Assembly (NCBI RefSeq): GCF_003933245.1
Contig: NZ_QUSX01000001.1
Location: 1,054,001-1,118,000 of the forward strand
DNA: 64,000 nucleotides
From: Maribacter algicola
Lineage (GTDB): Bacteria > Bacteroidota > Bacteroidia > Flavobacteriales > Flavobacteriaceae
Reading direction: 5' to 3'
Of the stretch, positions 17,158 to 25,907 are shown one piece after another. The first letter of the stretch is position 1; each line of letters begins with the position of its first letter. The notes under the pieces are model-generated. The model was given only the letters and a program-made list of their open reading frames with translations. It had not been told where the DNA came from and ran no database searches. The position numbers and the translations under genes are program-made.

Positions 17158-18075
17158 ATGAAAAGGAGGGATTTTGTTAAAAATACGGCCCTTTCCAGTG
17201 GAGTTATTTCACTGGGCGGGGTCTTTTCCTATGCATCCAAAACCCACAAAATGGTATCAGCAAATAGTTTCAATCTTAAATACGCACCGCACTTTGGTAT
17301 GTTCAAACACCACGCGGGCGAAAACCCTATCGATCAATTGAACTTTATGGCCGATCAAGGATTCACTGCTTTTGAAGATAATGGCCTTATGAACAGGGAT
17401 ATTTCCATGCAAACAAGCATTGGCGAAACCTTGGCCAAAAGAGGAATGACCATGGGCGTATTTGTAGTGGATAAAGGAGGTAATATGGCAAATACCTTGG
17501 CTGCCGGAAAACAGGAGCATTTGGATATCTTCTTGGACGGTTGCAGACGTGCCGTAGAGGTCGCCAAAAGGGTAAACGCAAAATGGATGACCGTGGTTCC
17601 GGGAGGTTTTGAAAGAAAACTACCTTTAGGTGTGCAGGATGCCAACGTTATAGAGGCTTTAAAACGGGCCTCGGAAATTTTTGAGCCCCATGGGCTCGTG
17701 ATGGTCCTGGAGCCATTATCGGACTCACCTGACCTTTATTTACAGAACTCAGACCAAACCTACATGATTTGCAAAGCGGTGGATAGTCCCTCCTGTAAAA
17801 TTCTCTTCGACATTTATCACATGCAAAAAACAGAAGGGAACCTAATCCATAATATGGGCCTTACTTGGGACGAAATCGCCTACATACAAATTGGGGACAA
17901 TCCAGGTAGGAACGAACCCTCAACAGGTGAAATCAACTATAAGAACGTATTCAAGTTCATACATGAAAAGGGATTTGAGGGTGTTTTAGGTATGGAACAC
18001 GGAAATTCGAGAGAAGGCAAAGAAGGGGAAACGGCTGTAATTGAAGCCTACAAGAAGGTAGACCAATTTCTATAG
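17158..18075 (+). CDS. exported hydroxypyruvate isomerase-like TIM-barrel protein
   Basis: A 305-residue protein with a twin-arginine signal (MKRRDFVKNTALSSG). The barrel carries MVLEPLSDSPD, ILFDIYHMQKTEGN, IAYIQIGDNPGRNEPSTGEINY and GVLGMEHGNS, which match the Hyi/hydroxypyruvate isomerase branch of the xylose-isomerase-like fold. The Glu, Asp, His and Glu ligands are present. It is the third such barrel in the island and lies 89 nt after the dehydrogenase small subunit, so it is probably in the same transcript. Action on keto-sugars is inferred and hydroxypyruvate may not be the substrate. Confidence 0.87.
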   Translation: MKRRDFVKNTALSSGVISLGGVFSYASKTHKMVSANSFNLKYAPHFGMFKHHAGENPIDQLNFMADQGFTAFEDNGLMNRDISMQTSIGETLAKRGMTMGVFVVDKGGNMANTLAAGKQEHLDIFLDGCRRAVEVAKRVNAKWMTVVPGGFERKLPLGVQDANVIEALKRASEIFEPHGLVMVLEPLSDSPDLYLQNSDQTYMICKAVDSPSCKILFDIYHMQKTEGNLIHNMGLTWDEIAYIQIGDNPGRNEPSTGEINYKNVFKFIHEKGFEGVLGMEHGNSREGKEGETAVIEAYKKVDQFL

Positions 18076-18559
18076 TACCAAACAAAGGATACTTCGTTCA
18101 TTTTTATCATCCATTTCTGGAATTAGAGGCAAAAATTTGACTTTTCGATGAATCACCATAACAATATGTAAGTTTTTTACTACATTATCGTTATGGTAAT
18201 TATGTATCCATATATTTATCTACTTGTTGTATATAGTGCCTTACTGTGTATTTCCAAAATAACTCGGTCTTACATAAATAAAAGGTACAAGTCTTGACTC
18301 AAAAATGATTTTTTGAGCATAGTCGTTATGGGTTAAAAAAACCGAGGAATTTTTTCCTCGGTTTTCTTAAATACAGGTTTAAATCTAAAAATACGACCCT
18401 CAATGCTTCATTTAATGAAAATGGCCACCAAATGCTCTAATCTAGGTAGTTCCCCCGAAACCTAATATCAGACTAGTAATACAATCCAATAATGCATTGT
18501 AATTCCTATTGGCGCTCAAAACATTGACCGGAATAGAACATTCCTAGGGTCGTATACTA
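18076..18559. other. 484-nt intergenic region with three hairpins, no gene seen
   Basis: No convincing ORF is present on either strand. The region holds three inverted repeats. The first is ACCATAAC (18155-18162) with GTTATGGT (18190-18197), whose arms extend imperfectly to about 16 bp around an AGTTTTTTAC loop. The second is CTCAAAAA (18298-18305) with TTTTTGAG (18310-18317). The third is the strong terminator at 18341-18362. It separates the convergent ends of the sugar island and the small hypothetical pair, so stacked termination is the plain explanation. Confidence 0.6.
18335..18367. terminator. strong bidirectional terminator
   Basis: Perfect 9-bp stem ACCGAGGAA (18341-18349) with TTCCTCGGT (18354-18362), a TTTT loop, a preceding A-run and a following TTTCTT. 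It lies between convergent genes and can act in both directions. Confidence 0.82.
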
Positions 18560-19063
18560 CTAATAATTTCGGAATGAATCCGAAATTCTAATGGTTCTTC
18601 CATAGTCGTTTACCAAGGTTACATCCATATATCCTTCAATACGATTATTATCCAACCTAAATATCCTAACGATTCCACTATCCGCAAAAAATGGTTTCTC
18701 GCCAAAATCCTTATGGATAAAATAGCCAAAAATTCCTTCGAAACCATTTAAGAAACCTTCTACCTTGTGCACTTCAAAAGCACCTTGATTTAAATCACTC
18801 CCGGTATTTTTGCCCCTCATTACCAACTCAATTTTGCTTTTGTCCTCCACGTCGCTAAAAACGAGTGTCCACTTATTAAATAAAGTACCAGCATCCGATT
18901 CTTCCACTGCCAAACCAAAATCAAGTTGGGATGGAAGCAGATTTTCATTGGTAGGTTGACCGATTATAAAATCAATTTTATCATCCGAATTGGAAATCAA
19001 CAAAAAGGGCATAATCCCTAGAAAAACAAACTTGATTATTTTAATGACAAAGCGACTTATCAT
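18560..19063 (-). CDS. hypothetical secreted or membrane-anchored protein
   Basis: A 167-residue protein I do not recognise. The N-terminus (FVIKIIKFVFLGIMPFLLIS) is a signal or anchor segment. The rest is beta-rich with repeated aspartate and glycine (LFNKWTLVFSDVEDKSKIELVMRG, GIVRIFRLDNNRIEGYMDVT), as in small lipocalin-like or jelly-roll folds. A GGAGAG ribosome-binding sequence precedes its ATG, just after the stop of a 49-residue membrane protein gene 12 nt upstream, so the two are likely co-translated. Confidence 0.65.
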   Translation of the reverse strand: MISRFVIKIIKFVFLGIMPFLLISNSDDKIDFIIGQPTNENLLPSQLDFGLAVEESDAGTLFNKWTLVFSDVEDKSKIELVMRGKNTGSDLNQGAFEVHKVEGFLNGFEGIFGYFIHKDFGEKPFFADSGIVRIFRLDNNRIEGYMDVTLVNDYGRTIRISDSFRNY

Positions 19064-19075
19064 CTCTCCTGAAAT

Positions 19076-19225
19076 TTAGTTATTTGGGTCAATCATAGTT
19101 TTTGTCTCATTATGGCCCATGGCTAATTTTTCAGGGAACGATTTTTCCGAGTTCTTGTGTTCGAGTATAGATGCCACAATTACTACTACTAACAAAATCC
19201 CAAACATTAGTAAACATCTTTTCAT
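19076..19225 (-). CDS. small single-pass membrane protein, 49 residues
   Basis: This short ORF reads MKRCLLMFGILLVVVIVASI, then a polar tail ending in MIDPNN. It has two basic residues, one hydrophobic helix of about 17 residues and a soluble tail, which fits a small membrane protein or an uncleaved signal anchor. It ends 12 nt before the 167-residue gene on the same strand. Function is unknown. The short length limits confidence. Confidence 0.5.
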   Translation of the reverse strand: MKRCLLMFGILLVVVIVASILEHKNSEKSFPEKLAMGHNETKTMIDPNN

Positions 19226-19531
19226 AATCAAAAACAATTTATTTTATTCATGTAACCACAACGAAATTAAGACAAGTTTAACGCCGCTAAGGGCAACTTG
19301 TATAAACTGCATTCTTTTTTGTATAATCGGGAAGCGGGTTTTCGAGAAATCCTGAGAAACTAAAAAGCTGTACTACTTTTCTTATAAGATTATGTGTTTC
19401 AAATGCTAAAACAACCCATTTTATAAATTATACCAGTTATACTCAAATAAACCCCATTGATACAAATTACCTATGCCGTTATCATCGTAGTTCTAATTTT
19501 GATTAACTTTCCCTTAGTGTAAATACTACAT
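19226..19531. other. 306-nt divergent intergenic region
   Basis: AT-rich spacer between the small membrane protein (minus strand) and the LytTR regulator (plus strand). It contains a TAnnTTTG box for the regulator at 19494-19501. A forward ORF across 19119-19355 has no family features and overlaps the small reverse gene, so I do not call it. Confidence 0.5.
19494..19501 (+). promoter_or_regulatory. Bacteroidota -7 box for the LytTR regulator gene
   Basis: TAATTTTG matches the TAnnTTTG consensus and lies 30 nt upstream of the ATG at 19532. I see no clear TTTG-type -33 element at the usual spacing. Confidence 0.4.
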
Positions 19532-20266
19532 ATGTTAGAAGCTGTAATCGTCGATGATGAAATAAAGGCACTCCAAAGTCTCACTTGGGAGCTCACCAAT
19601 TTCAGTGAAGAAATTCATGTGATGGCGTCCTTTACCAACCCTTTTGAAGCTTTGGAATATTTGGAAAAAAATACGCCGGACTGTCTGTTCCTGGATATAG
19701 AAATGCCCACCATGGATGGTTTTCAATTCATCCAAAAACTGACGAACAAGAACTTTCCCGTGGTCATTACTACGGCCTATAACCAATATGCCATTAAAGC
19801 CCTAAAGAACGAGGCCATAGATTATCTATTGAAGCCTATCGATTCCGATGATTTGGAAGACACCATTTCCAAGATCAAAAAGTTCAACTCAAAGAATTTA
19901 ACTGCTGAAAAACTGGAACAGATATTGCTAAATTTCAACTCTAGGTCTTCCAATAAACGAATTACACTGAACACGGACGGGAAATTGCTTTTTTTGGACA
20001 GTGATGAAATTCTGTATGCGGAGTCCGATGGCAATTACAGCACCCTATTTTTAACGGACGGCCAAAAAATTGTCCTTACAAAAAAATTGAAGGAAGTAAA
20101 TCAGTTGTTGCCGGAAGATTGCTTTTTTAGAATTCACAATTCCTATATCATTAATTTAAACAAAATAAAGGAATTCCTTAAAACCGATGGATATGTGGTC
20201 TTAAAGTCCAATCATAAGATCCCTGTTTCCAGACAAAAGAAGTCGGACTTTCTTGATTTATTATGA
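19532..20266 (+). CDS. LytTR-family response regulator
   Basis: A 244-residue cytosolic DNA-binding regulator. The receiver domain has acidic D8 and D9, phosphoacceptor D55 (LFLDIEMP), T80/T81 and K101 (LLKPID). A LytTR DNA-binding domain spans about 145-240 (ILYAESDGNYSTLFL, FFRIHNSYIINLNKI). It is paired with the histidine kinase 6 nt downstream, the usual LytS/LytR-like arrangement. Confidence 0.95.
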   Translation: MLEAVIVDDEIKALQSLTWELTNFSEEIHVMASFTNPFEALEYLEKNTPDCLFLDIEMPTMDGFQFIQKLTNKNFPVVITTAYNQYAIKALKNEAIDYLLKPIDSDDLEDTISKIKKFNSKNLTAEKLEQILLNFNSRSSNKRITLNTDGKLLFLDSDEILYAESDGNYSTLFLTDGQKIVLTKKLKEVNQLLPEDCFFRIHNSYIINLNKIKEFLKTDGYVVLKSNHKIPVSRQKKSDFLDLL

Positions 20267-20272
20267 GATTAC

Positions 20273-22261
20273 ATGATTCTGTCACCATTTAATAATCATT
20301 GGAATCCCTTATCCTTGAAACCTTCTTATTTAATTAGAAGGTTTATCCTTTTTTATGGAATTGTTTTTTCATTCCAGACTGCCCTATCACAAAATATTTC
20401 AGATGAATTCAAAGCCAAAGTAAATGAGTTGATAGAAGAAGCGCCAAGAACATATGCTAATATAGACAGCATTCTAAGGAATTCCCGTAAAGACACCCTC
20501 TCAATGAGGTTCGTGATACAGGCCTCCAAGAAGAATAGTTATCCAGAAGGGGAATTGTATGCCCTTAATCAACTAGGTAGGGTCTACAGGGATATTTCCA
20601 ACTATCCAAAAGCGCTTGAACTTTTTCAACAAGCTTTAAAACTTTCCATCGAATCTGACAATATAGAATTCAGGATCTATAGTCTTAATATGATCAGTGT
20701 GGTCTATAGGCGTACGGAAGCCATAAAATCCGCATTGGATTATAGCCAAGAAGCCCTTGAACTTGCAGAAACTATAAAACCGGAAGACCGCTCCACTGGT
20801 ATAAAAAGAAGTATCAACGTATCCTTAAACTCCATTGGCAATATCTATCAATTGTTGGAACAATACGACCTGGCCATCCAAAAGTTTAAGGAATCCATGC
20901 AATTGGAGAAGGAACTGGGTAATAAATTAGGGCTTGCCATAAACCATCAAAACGTTGGGGAATGTTATGAAGCCCAGGGAAAGTTGGAGCCGGCCTTGGA
21001 GAACTTTCAAAAATCGCTCTCCTACAACGAAGAAATAAGCTCAGAAAAGGGAAAAATCATCTGTAACTACAGCATTGCCCATATCTATGTTCATATGAAA
21101 AAAATGGATGAGGCAATGGCACTGCTTACATCCTCCTTGGAACGGGCCAAAGTATTAGGTGATCAGGAAATCATAGCCACTATACTAAACAATCTTGGTT
21201 GGGCCAATTTGAACATCGGGGATTATACACAAGCGGAAATCTATTTAAAAGAAGGACTCAAAATAGCCAAAACCTATAATTACCCATCGGAAGTTGCGGA
21301 AGCCAACAAATTTCTTTCCGAATTGTGGATGAAAAAGGATGACTTTAAAAAGGCCATGGACTTTTATAAAGAATCCAAAAAATATGAAGAACAGGTAACC
21401 AATAATCTGAATGTTAGGTATGTAAACGATATGATCGTAAGGTATGAGGCAGAAAAGCAAAATGATCAGCTCAAATCCTTGGAAGAAGAGGTAAAGAACC
21501 AGGCCATAACCTTGAGAAAAAATAAGACCATGTTGCTGGTGACCTTCATTGGATTGGCCTTGGCGGCCGGAATTCTTTACATCCTATACAGACAATATCA
21601 ATTAAGCAGCGAAAAGAAACTACTTACCTTGGAACAGACAATGTTGCGTAGCCAAATGAATCCCCATTTCCTTTTCAATTCACTGAATTCCATCAAACTA
21701 TATATAATAAACAACGAAAAGAAAAACGCTGTCCATTACCTAAATAAATTCTCCAAATTGGTTCGAAAGATTTTGGAAGCCTCATCGCAACGTGAAATTT
21801 CTTTGGCCGAGGAATTGGAAACGGTCGAACTGTATATGAACATTGAAAATATTCGGTTTTCAAACGAGATTATTTTTAAAATAAATATTGCCAACGATAT
21901 CGATGTTCATGCCGTAAAGATTCCTTCCCTGATACTTCAGCCATTTTTAGAAAATGCCCTTTGGCATGGACTCTCCTCCAAGGAAGGCGAAAAAAACATA
22001 CAGCTCGATGTAATGAAAGGCCGGGAGGGTTTTATAAAGATTGCCATTACCGATGATGGGGTAGGGCGCGATGCGGCAGAAAAAATCAAGGAACGTAAAG
22101 TCCTTAAAAGAAAATCAGTGGGTATTGATATTACGAAAGAACGATTGGCTAATTTTTCCAAGGATTATCAAAATTCCTTTCAGGTAGAGATCATAGATAT
22201 CTACGACGATGACAATAAACCATCAGGTACCAAGATCATGCTGCACATTCCAACTATCTGA
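20273..22261 (+). CDS. TPR-containing LytS-type sensor histidine kinase
   Basis: A 662-residue kinase partner of the LytTR regulator. After a signal segment (about residues 22-40), tetratricopeptide repeats fill about 60-380 (for example ALNQLGRVYRDISNYPKALELF) and probably lie in the periplasm. A transmembrane helix at about 419-438 (TMLLVTFIGLALAAGILYIL) leads to a His_kinase domain with H465 in MNPHFLFNSLNS. The ATPase follows with LILQPFLENALWHG and ITDDGVGRD. The 3' end overlaps the convergent DUF3109 gene by 8 nt. Confidence 0.93.
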   Translation: MILSPFNNHWNPLSLKPSYLIRRFILFYGIVFSFQTALSQNISDEFKAKVNELIEEAPRTYANIDSILRNSRKDTLSMRFVIQASKKNSYPEGELYALNQLGRVYRDISNYPKALELFQQALKLSIESDNIEFRIYSLNMISVVYRRTEAIKSALDYSQEALELAETIKPEDRSTGIKRSINVSLNSIGNIYQLLEQYDLAIQKFKESMQLEKELGNKLGLAINHQNVGECYEAQGKLEPALENFQKSLSYNEEISSEKGKIICNYSIAHIYVHMKKMDEAMALLTSSLERAKVLGDQEIIATILNNLGWANLNIGDYTQAEIYLKEGLKIAKTYNYPSEVAEANKFLSELWMKKDDFKKAMDFYKESKKYEEQVTNNLNVRYVNDMIVRYEAEKQNDQLKSLEEEVKNQAITLRKNKTMLLVTFIGLALAAGILYILYRQYQLSSEKKLLTLEQTMLRSQMNPHFLFNSLNSIKLYIINNEKKNAVHYLNKFSKLVRKILEASSQREISLAEELETVELYMNIENIRFSNEIIFKINIANDIDVHAVKIPSLILQPFLENALWHGLSSKEGEKNIQLDVMKGREGFIKIAITDDGVGRDAAEKIKERKVLKRKSVGIDITKERLANFSKDYQNSFQVEIIDIYDDDNKPSGTKIMLHIPTI

Positions 22262-22823
22262 GGAAATCGGCAGCTACTTGCTCCAATTCGTCGTACCAAT
22301 CCTTTCCAAATTTCCGTATCAACGCGTCCTTGACAAATTTGTAAATGGGTACTTTTAATTCTTCACCTAAGCTACAGGCTGGGTCACAGATATGCCATTT
22401 ATGATAGTTTACCGCTGTTAGGGCTGTATACTCCTTAATCCTTACGGGATACAGGTGACAGGAAACAGGTTTTTTCCACTTGATCTTTCCCTGGTTATAG
22501 GCTTCCTCAATCCCACATTTGGCTATATTCCTTTCATCAAAGGTTACATAGGCACATTCGCTTCCATTTATAAGCGGGGTTTCCCATTCTCCGTCCTCAC
22601 CTTTCACAAAGGCACCTTCACTTTCGATTACGGTGATACCTTCGGGCCTTAAAAAAGGTTTTACCTTGGAATAAATATCCACTAAGATCTCCGTTTCCTT
22701 TTCTTCCAAAGGTGCACCGGCATCACCGTCCACACAACATGCGCCCTTGCAGGCATTTAGGTTGCAAACAAAGTCGTTTTCAATGATCTCTTCGGATACA
22801 ATGGTTTTTCCTAATTGGAACAT
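22254..22823 (-). CDS. DUF3109 cysteine-rich protein
   Basis: A 189-residue cytosolic protein with many cysteines: C20, C25, C29/C30 (CNLNACKGACC), then ECAY, AKCGIEEAY, VSCHLYPVR and ICDPACSLG. The spacing suggests binding of a metal or Fe-S cluster, related to the YkgJ family. Function is unknown. DUF3109 is widespread in Bacteroidota as a single gene, and no partner is evident here. Confidence 0.88.
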   Translation of the reverse strand: MFQLGKTIVSEEIIENDFVCNLNACKGACCVDGDAGAPLEEKETEILVDIYSKVKPFLRPEGITVIESEGAFVKGEDGEWETPLINGSECAYVTFDERNIAKCGIEEAYNQGKIKWKKPVSCHLYPVRIKEYTALTAVNYHKWHICDPACSLGEELKVPIYKFVKDALIRKFGKDWYDELEQVAADFLR

Positions 22824-22912
22824 GTGAAAATTTTAGTGCCGAAAGATACGGCATTTACTTTGTCCCTTTAATTATTATCCATTTAATAACATCCAAAGAG
22901 GTTTTATAAACG

Positions 22913-22920
22913 TAAATTTG
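22913..22920 (+). promoter_or_regulatory. Bacteroidota -7 box for marC-like gene
   Basis: TAAATTTG matches TAnnTTTG and lies 13 nt upstream of the ATG at 22934, giving a very short leader. No clear -33 element is visible. Confidence 0.4.
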
Positions 22921-22933
22921 CAAAAAATTTAGA

Positions 22934-23518
22934 ATGACGTTCCATTTTAATTTAAGGGAAATTGCAACGGCGAGCATGGTATTATTCGCCGTAATCGATA
23001 TACTTGGTAGTATTCCGATCATCATAGGCCTACGTAAAAAAGTGGGGCATATCCAATCCGAAAAAGCATCGATCGTAGCGGCATGTATCATGGTCGCCTT
23101 TTTATTTTTGGGTGAAGAAATCTTAAACCTTATTGGTATCGATGTAAACTCATTTGCAGTGGCGGGTTCGTTCATTATTTTCTTTCTCGCTATTGAAATG
23201 ATCCTGGGCATCACCATCTACAAGGACGACGAACCGGAAAGTGCCTCCATTGTACCTATAGCCTTTCCTTTGATCGCTGGTGCCGGTACTCTAACATCAT
23301 TGCTCTCCCTAAGAGCCGAGTATTATGTTGAGAATATCATTATATCCATCATAATTAATATAATCTTTGTATATCTCGTACTCAAATCCTCCGTCAAGCT
23401 TGAAAAAATCTTGGGCAAAGGCGGGGTCAACATAATTAGAAAAGTCTTTGGTGTCATATTAATGGCCATTGCGGTTAAACTCTTCGCGGCCAATATTAAC
23501 GAACTTTTCAATCGATAA
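22934..23518 (+). CDS. MarC-family integral membrane protein
   Basis: A 194-residue protein with about six transmembrane helices. Family segments are ATASMVLFAVIDILGSIPI near the start, AGSFIIFFLAIEMILGI in the middle, the central PIAFPLIAGAGTLTSLL, and GVILMAIAVKLFAANI at the end. The role of MarC proteins is unsettled, and the old antibiotic-resistance name is not supported. A small membrane protein gene follows after 35 nt. Confidence 0.93.
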   Translation: MTFHFNLREIATASMVLFAVIDILGSIPIIIGLRKKVGHIQSEKASIVAACIMVAFLFLGEEILNLIGIDVNSFAVAGSFIIFFLAIEMILGITIYKDDEPESASIVPIAFPLIAGAGTLTSLLSLRAEYYVENIIISIIINIIFVYLVLKSSVKLEKILGKGGVNIIRKVFGVILMAIAVKLFAANINELFNR

Positions 23519-23553
23519 AAAAGATTGTATTTTTAAAGCATTAAGCGACTAAA

Positions 23554-23757
23554 ATGAATAGGACTTTAACGATTATACTGGTTGTTTGTGCGGTTGCCCT
23601 TATCGCCTATAATGTAACCCTAATTGACTTTGAAAACCCTTTTGAAGGTAACAGTATCGTGGCCATAATTGGAGTCATGGCCTCCTTATGCGCCATAGTT
23701 TTGATACTTATTTTCTATACCAGTAAAAAAATACAGAAAAACCTGGATGAGGATTAA
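23554..23757 (+). CDS. small two-helix membrane protein
   Basis: A 67-residue protein with two hydrophobic helices at about 5-22 (TIILVVCAVALIAYNVTL) and 35-56 (VAIIGVMASLCAIVLILIFY), a short loop between, and a charged C-terminus (KKIQKNLDED). I do not recognise a family. It follows the marC-like gene and its stop overlaps the convergent protease gene by 4 nt. Confidence 0.7.
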   Translation: MNRTLTIILVVCAVALIAYNVTLIDFENPFEGNSIVAIIGVMASLCAIVLILIFYTSKKIQKNLDED

Positions 23758-25388
23758 TTTTGCGACTCGATAGCGGCCGCATCCGCTTGTTTAATGGTGG
23801 GATTGTCAAGTTCCAATACCTTTAACAGCATAGCATCCTTTACACTCTTTATTTTAGCATGCATATTGGCATCGAACAATTGCTCCGCCAAAGAAGCTTT
23901 AAGATATAATTTTATGCTATCCTCAAAATCATAAAAATTCATTTTGAGGTTTCTGGCCAAGGAATAATCCACAAACTTTTCAAAAAGGATGTCGTCCACC
24001 CTAAAATACCTGAAATACTCTTCCGCCGTATAATCCTTGTACAAGTCTCTGTTCTCATCAAGATGTTCGAATACAAAAAAGGATAAAAATCCCAAGCTAT
24101 CCATACTCTCAACGGCCTCCTCCTCATTGGAGCCAATAGGTACGAATTCATCAGGTATGATACCACCTCCACCATAGACTATTTTACCTTTAGGAGTTGT
24201 GAACTTTAAGGAGTCGGCCACTTTTATGCTATCCACGGATACCATCTCGCCGTTGTGGTATCTATCCGTAAATCGTTCATAATAATCCTTGTTGCCATTG
24301 GCATAGCTTTTCTGAATGCTTCTACCGGTAGGGGTGTAGTATCGGGAAACGGTCAATCGAACGGCCGATCCATCGCCCAAGGCCATTTCACGCTGTACCA
24401 AACCCTTTCCAAAAGATCTTCTGCCCACAATAGTACCTATGTCATTATCCTGAAGCGCACCTGCCACGATTTCACTAGCGGAAGCGGAACGCTCATTGAT
24501 AAGGACATATATAGGTTTATCCTCAAAACTTCCCCTACCTGTGGCATACGTTTTGTCTATTTTCCCTTTTTTGTTCTTGGTGAACAATATAAGTTTGTTG
24601 TCCTCCAAGAATTCGTCCGCCATTTGCTCTGCAATGTTCAAATAGCCCCCGGGATTGTCACGAAGGTCTAATACCAATTTTTGGGCACCTACGTTTCGAA
24701 GTTCTTCCAAGGCTGATTTAAATTCATCGTAGGTGGACTCTGCAAATCTGTTCACCTTTATATAACCTATATCATCGGAGAGCATATAATAGGATTCCAC
24801 ACTTTTAATGGGTACTACCCCCCTGGTCACCGTTACGTCAAATATCCTATCCTCTGATTTTCGATACACCCTAAGGTTAACAGGGGTACCTTCCTTTCCC
24901 TTTAGTTTCTGAACGATCAAATCACTGGGCATGTTCTTACCGTAAAGTGTATCATTATCGGCCATTAGGATTCGGTCTCCGGGCTTTATTCCCTTTACGA
25001 AACTGGGTCCATCCTTTATCGCACGAATAACGGATATGGTATCCCTGTACGGATAGAAATTAATACCTATACCTACAAAATCACCCTTCATGTTCTCCGC
25101 AACGCGGGTCATCTCCTTTTCTGGAATATAAACGGAATGGGGGTCTAGTTTTTCAAGAATACTGTTTACCGTAACATCTACGATGCTATCCGTGTTTACG
25201 TCATCCACGTACTCATAGTCGATATAATCGATCAATCTATTAAGCTTGTCCTTTTTGGAATTGGTGGTGAATAATTTTTCTGGGCTGTCATTGAAGTTAA
25301 GCTTACCGCCTACAAAAATTCCTATGGCCAAGGCCAGGGCGATTATGGTAGGCAAAAGATATGTATACTTGTTCTTCATTACAATCAA
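23754..25388 (-). CDS. S41-family C-terminal processing peptidase (CtpA-like)
   Basis: A 544-residue periplasmic serine protease anchored by one N-terminal helix (about 9-27). A PDZ domain spans about 100-185 (VGIGINFYP, GIKPGDRI), followed by the S41 domain with RDNPGGYL. The catalytic Ser-Lys pair is probably S303 in ERSASASE and K328 in GRRSFGKGLVQ; the 25-residue spacing and Q332 match Prc/CtpA. Its ATG overlaps the dCMP deaminase stop (ATGA). In this family it trims or degrades exported proteins. Confidence 0.95.
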   Translation of the reverse strand: MIVMKNKYTYLLPTIIALALAIGIFVGGKLNFNDSPEKLFTTNSKKDKLNRLIDYIDYEYVDDVNTDSIVDVTVNSILEKLDPHSVYIPEKEMTRVAENMKGDFVGIGINFYPYRDTISVIRAIKDGPSFVKGIKPGDRILMADNDTLYGKNMPSDLIVQKLKGKEGTPVNLRVYRKSEDRIFDVTVTRGVVPIKSVESYYMLSDDIGYIKVNRFAESTYDEFKSALEELRNVGAQKLVLDLRDNPGGYLNIAEQMADEFLEDNKLILFTKNKKGKIDKTYATGRGSFEDKPIYVLINERSASASEIVAGALQDNDIGTIVGRRSFGKGLVQREMALGDGSAVRLTVSRYYTPTGRSIQKSYANGNKDYYERFTDRYHNGEMVSVDSIKVADSLKFTTPKGKIVYGGGGIIPDEFVPIGSNEEEAVESMDSLGFLSFFVFEHLDENRDLYKDYTAEEYFRYFRVDDILFEKFVDYSLARNLKMNFYDFEDSIKLYLKASLAEQLFDANMHAKIKSVKDAMLLKVLELDNPTIKQADAAAIESQN

Positions 25389-25816
25389 TCATCTATTTGT
25401 GGCATATATTCAAGCTCCACCCCGGCCCTTTTCAAAAAGTTAAGCCCTGAATCGTCCTTATACGTTATCTGATATACAACACGTTTTATGCCAGATTGGT
25501 GAATCAACTTGCTACATTCCCTGCAAGGTGACAGGGTTATGTATAAAGTGGCACCCTGACAGCTTTGTGTTGAGGAAGCCACTTTTAAAATGGCATTCGC
25601 CTCAGCATGGAGTACATACCACTTGGTGTATCCTTCCTCATCCTCGCAAAAATTCTCAAAACCGGTAGGTGTTCCGTTATAGCCATCTGAAATGATCATA
25701 CGATCCTTGACGATGATGGCCCCTACCTGCCTACGTTTACAATATGAGAGTTTTCCCCACTCCTTGGCCATCCTTAAATAGGCCTTGTCGTATTTTTCCT
25801 GTTTCGATTTGTTCAT
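25385..25816 (-). CDS. dCMP deaminase family protein (ComEB-like)
   Basis: A 143-residue zinc-dependent deaminase, probably converting dCMP to dUMP for thymidylate synthesis. The zinc site is H70-A-E72 (HAEANAIL) and C98/C101 (SPCREC), and E72 is the catalytic proton shuttle. The N-terminal RRQVGAIIVKD and GYNGTPTGFENFCE are typical for dCMP deaminases. It is translationally coupled to the CtpA-like gene by a 4-nt overlap. Confidence 0.94.
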   Translation of the reverse strand: MNKSKQEKYDKAYLRMAKEWGKLSYCKRRQVGAIIVKDRMIISDGYNGTPTGFENFCEDEEGYTKWYVLHAEANAILKVASSTQSCQGATLYITLSPCRECSKLIHQSGIKRVVYQITYKDDSGLNFLKRAGVELEYMPQIDD

Positions 25817-25907
25817 GTAAACGGAAGCAAAATTCTTGGTTTGTCTAAGATACCTGCTTTAAAAACCTTCGCAAAAGTATAGGGACAATTTTAACTTTTA
25901 AGATGCC

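Noticed and set aside
19119..19355. 78-codon forward ORF
   Set aside because: No recognisable features, and it overlaps the small reverse membrane protein gene that has a better coding case.
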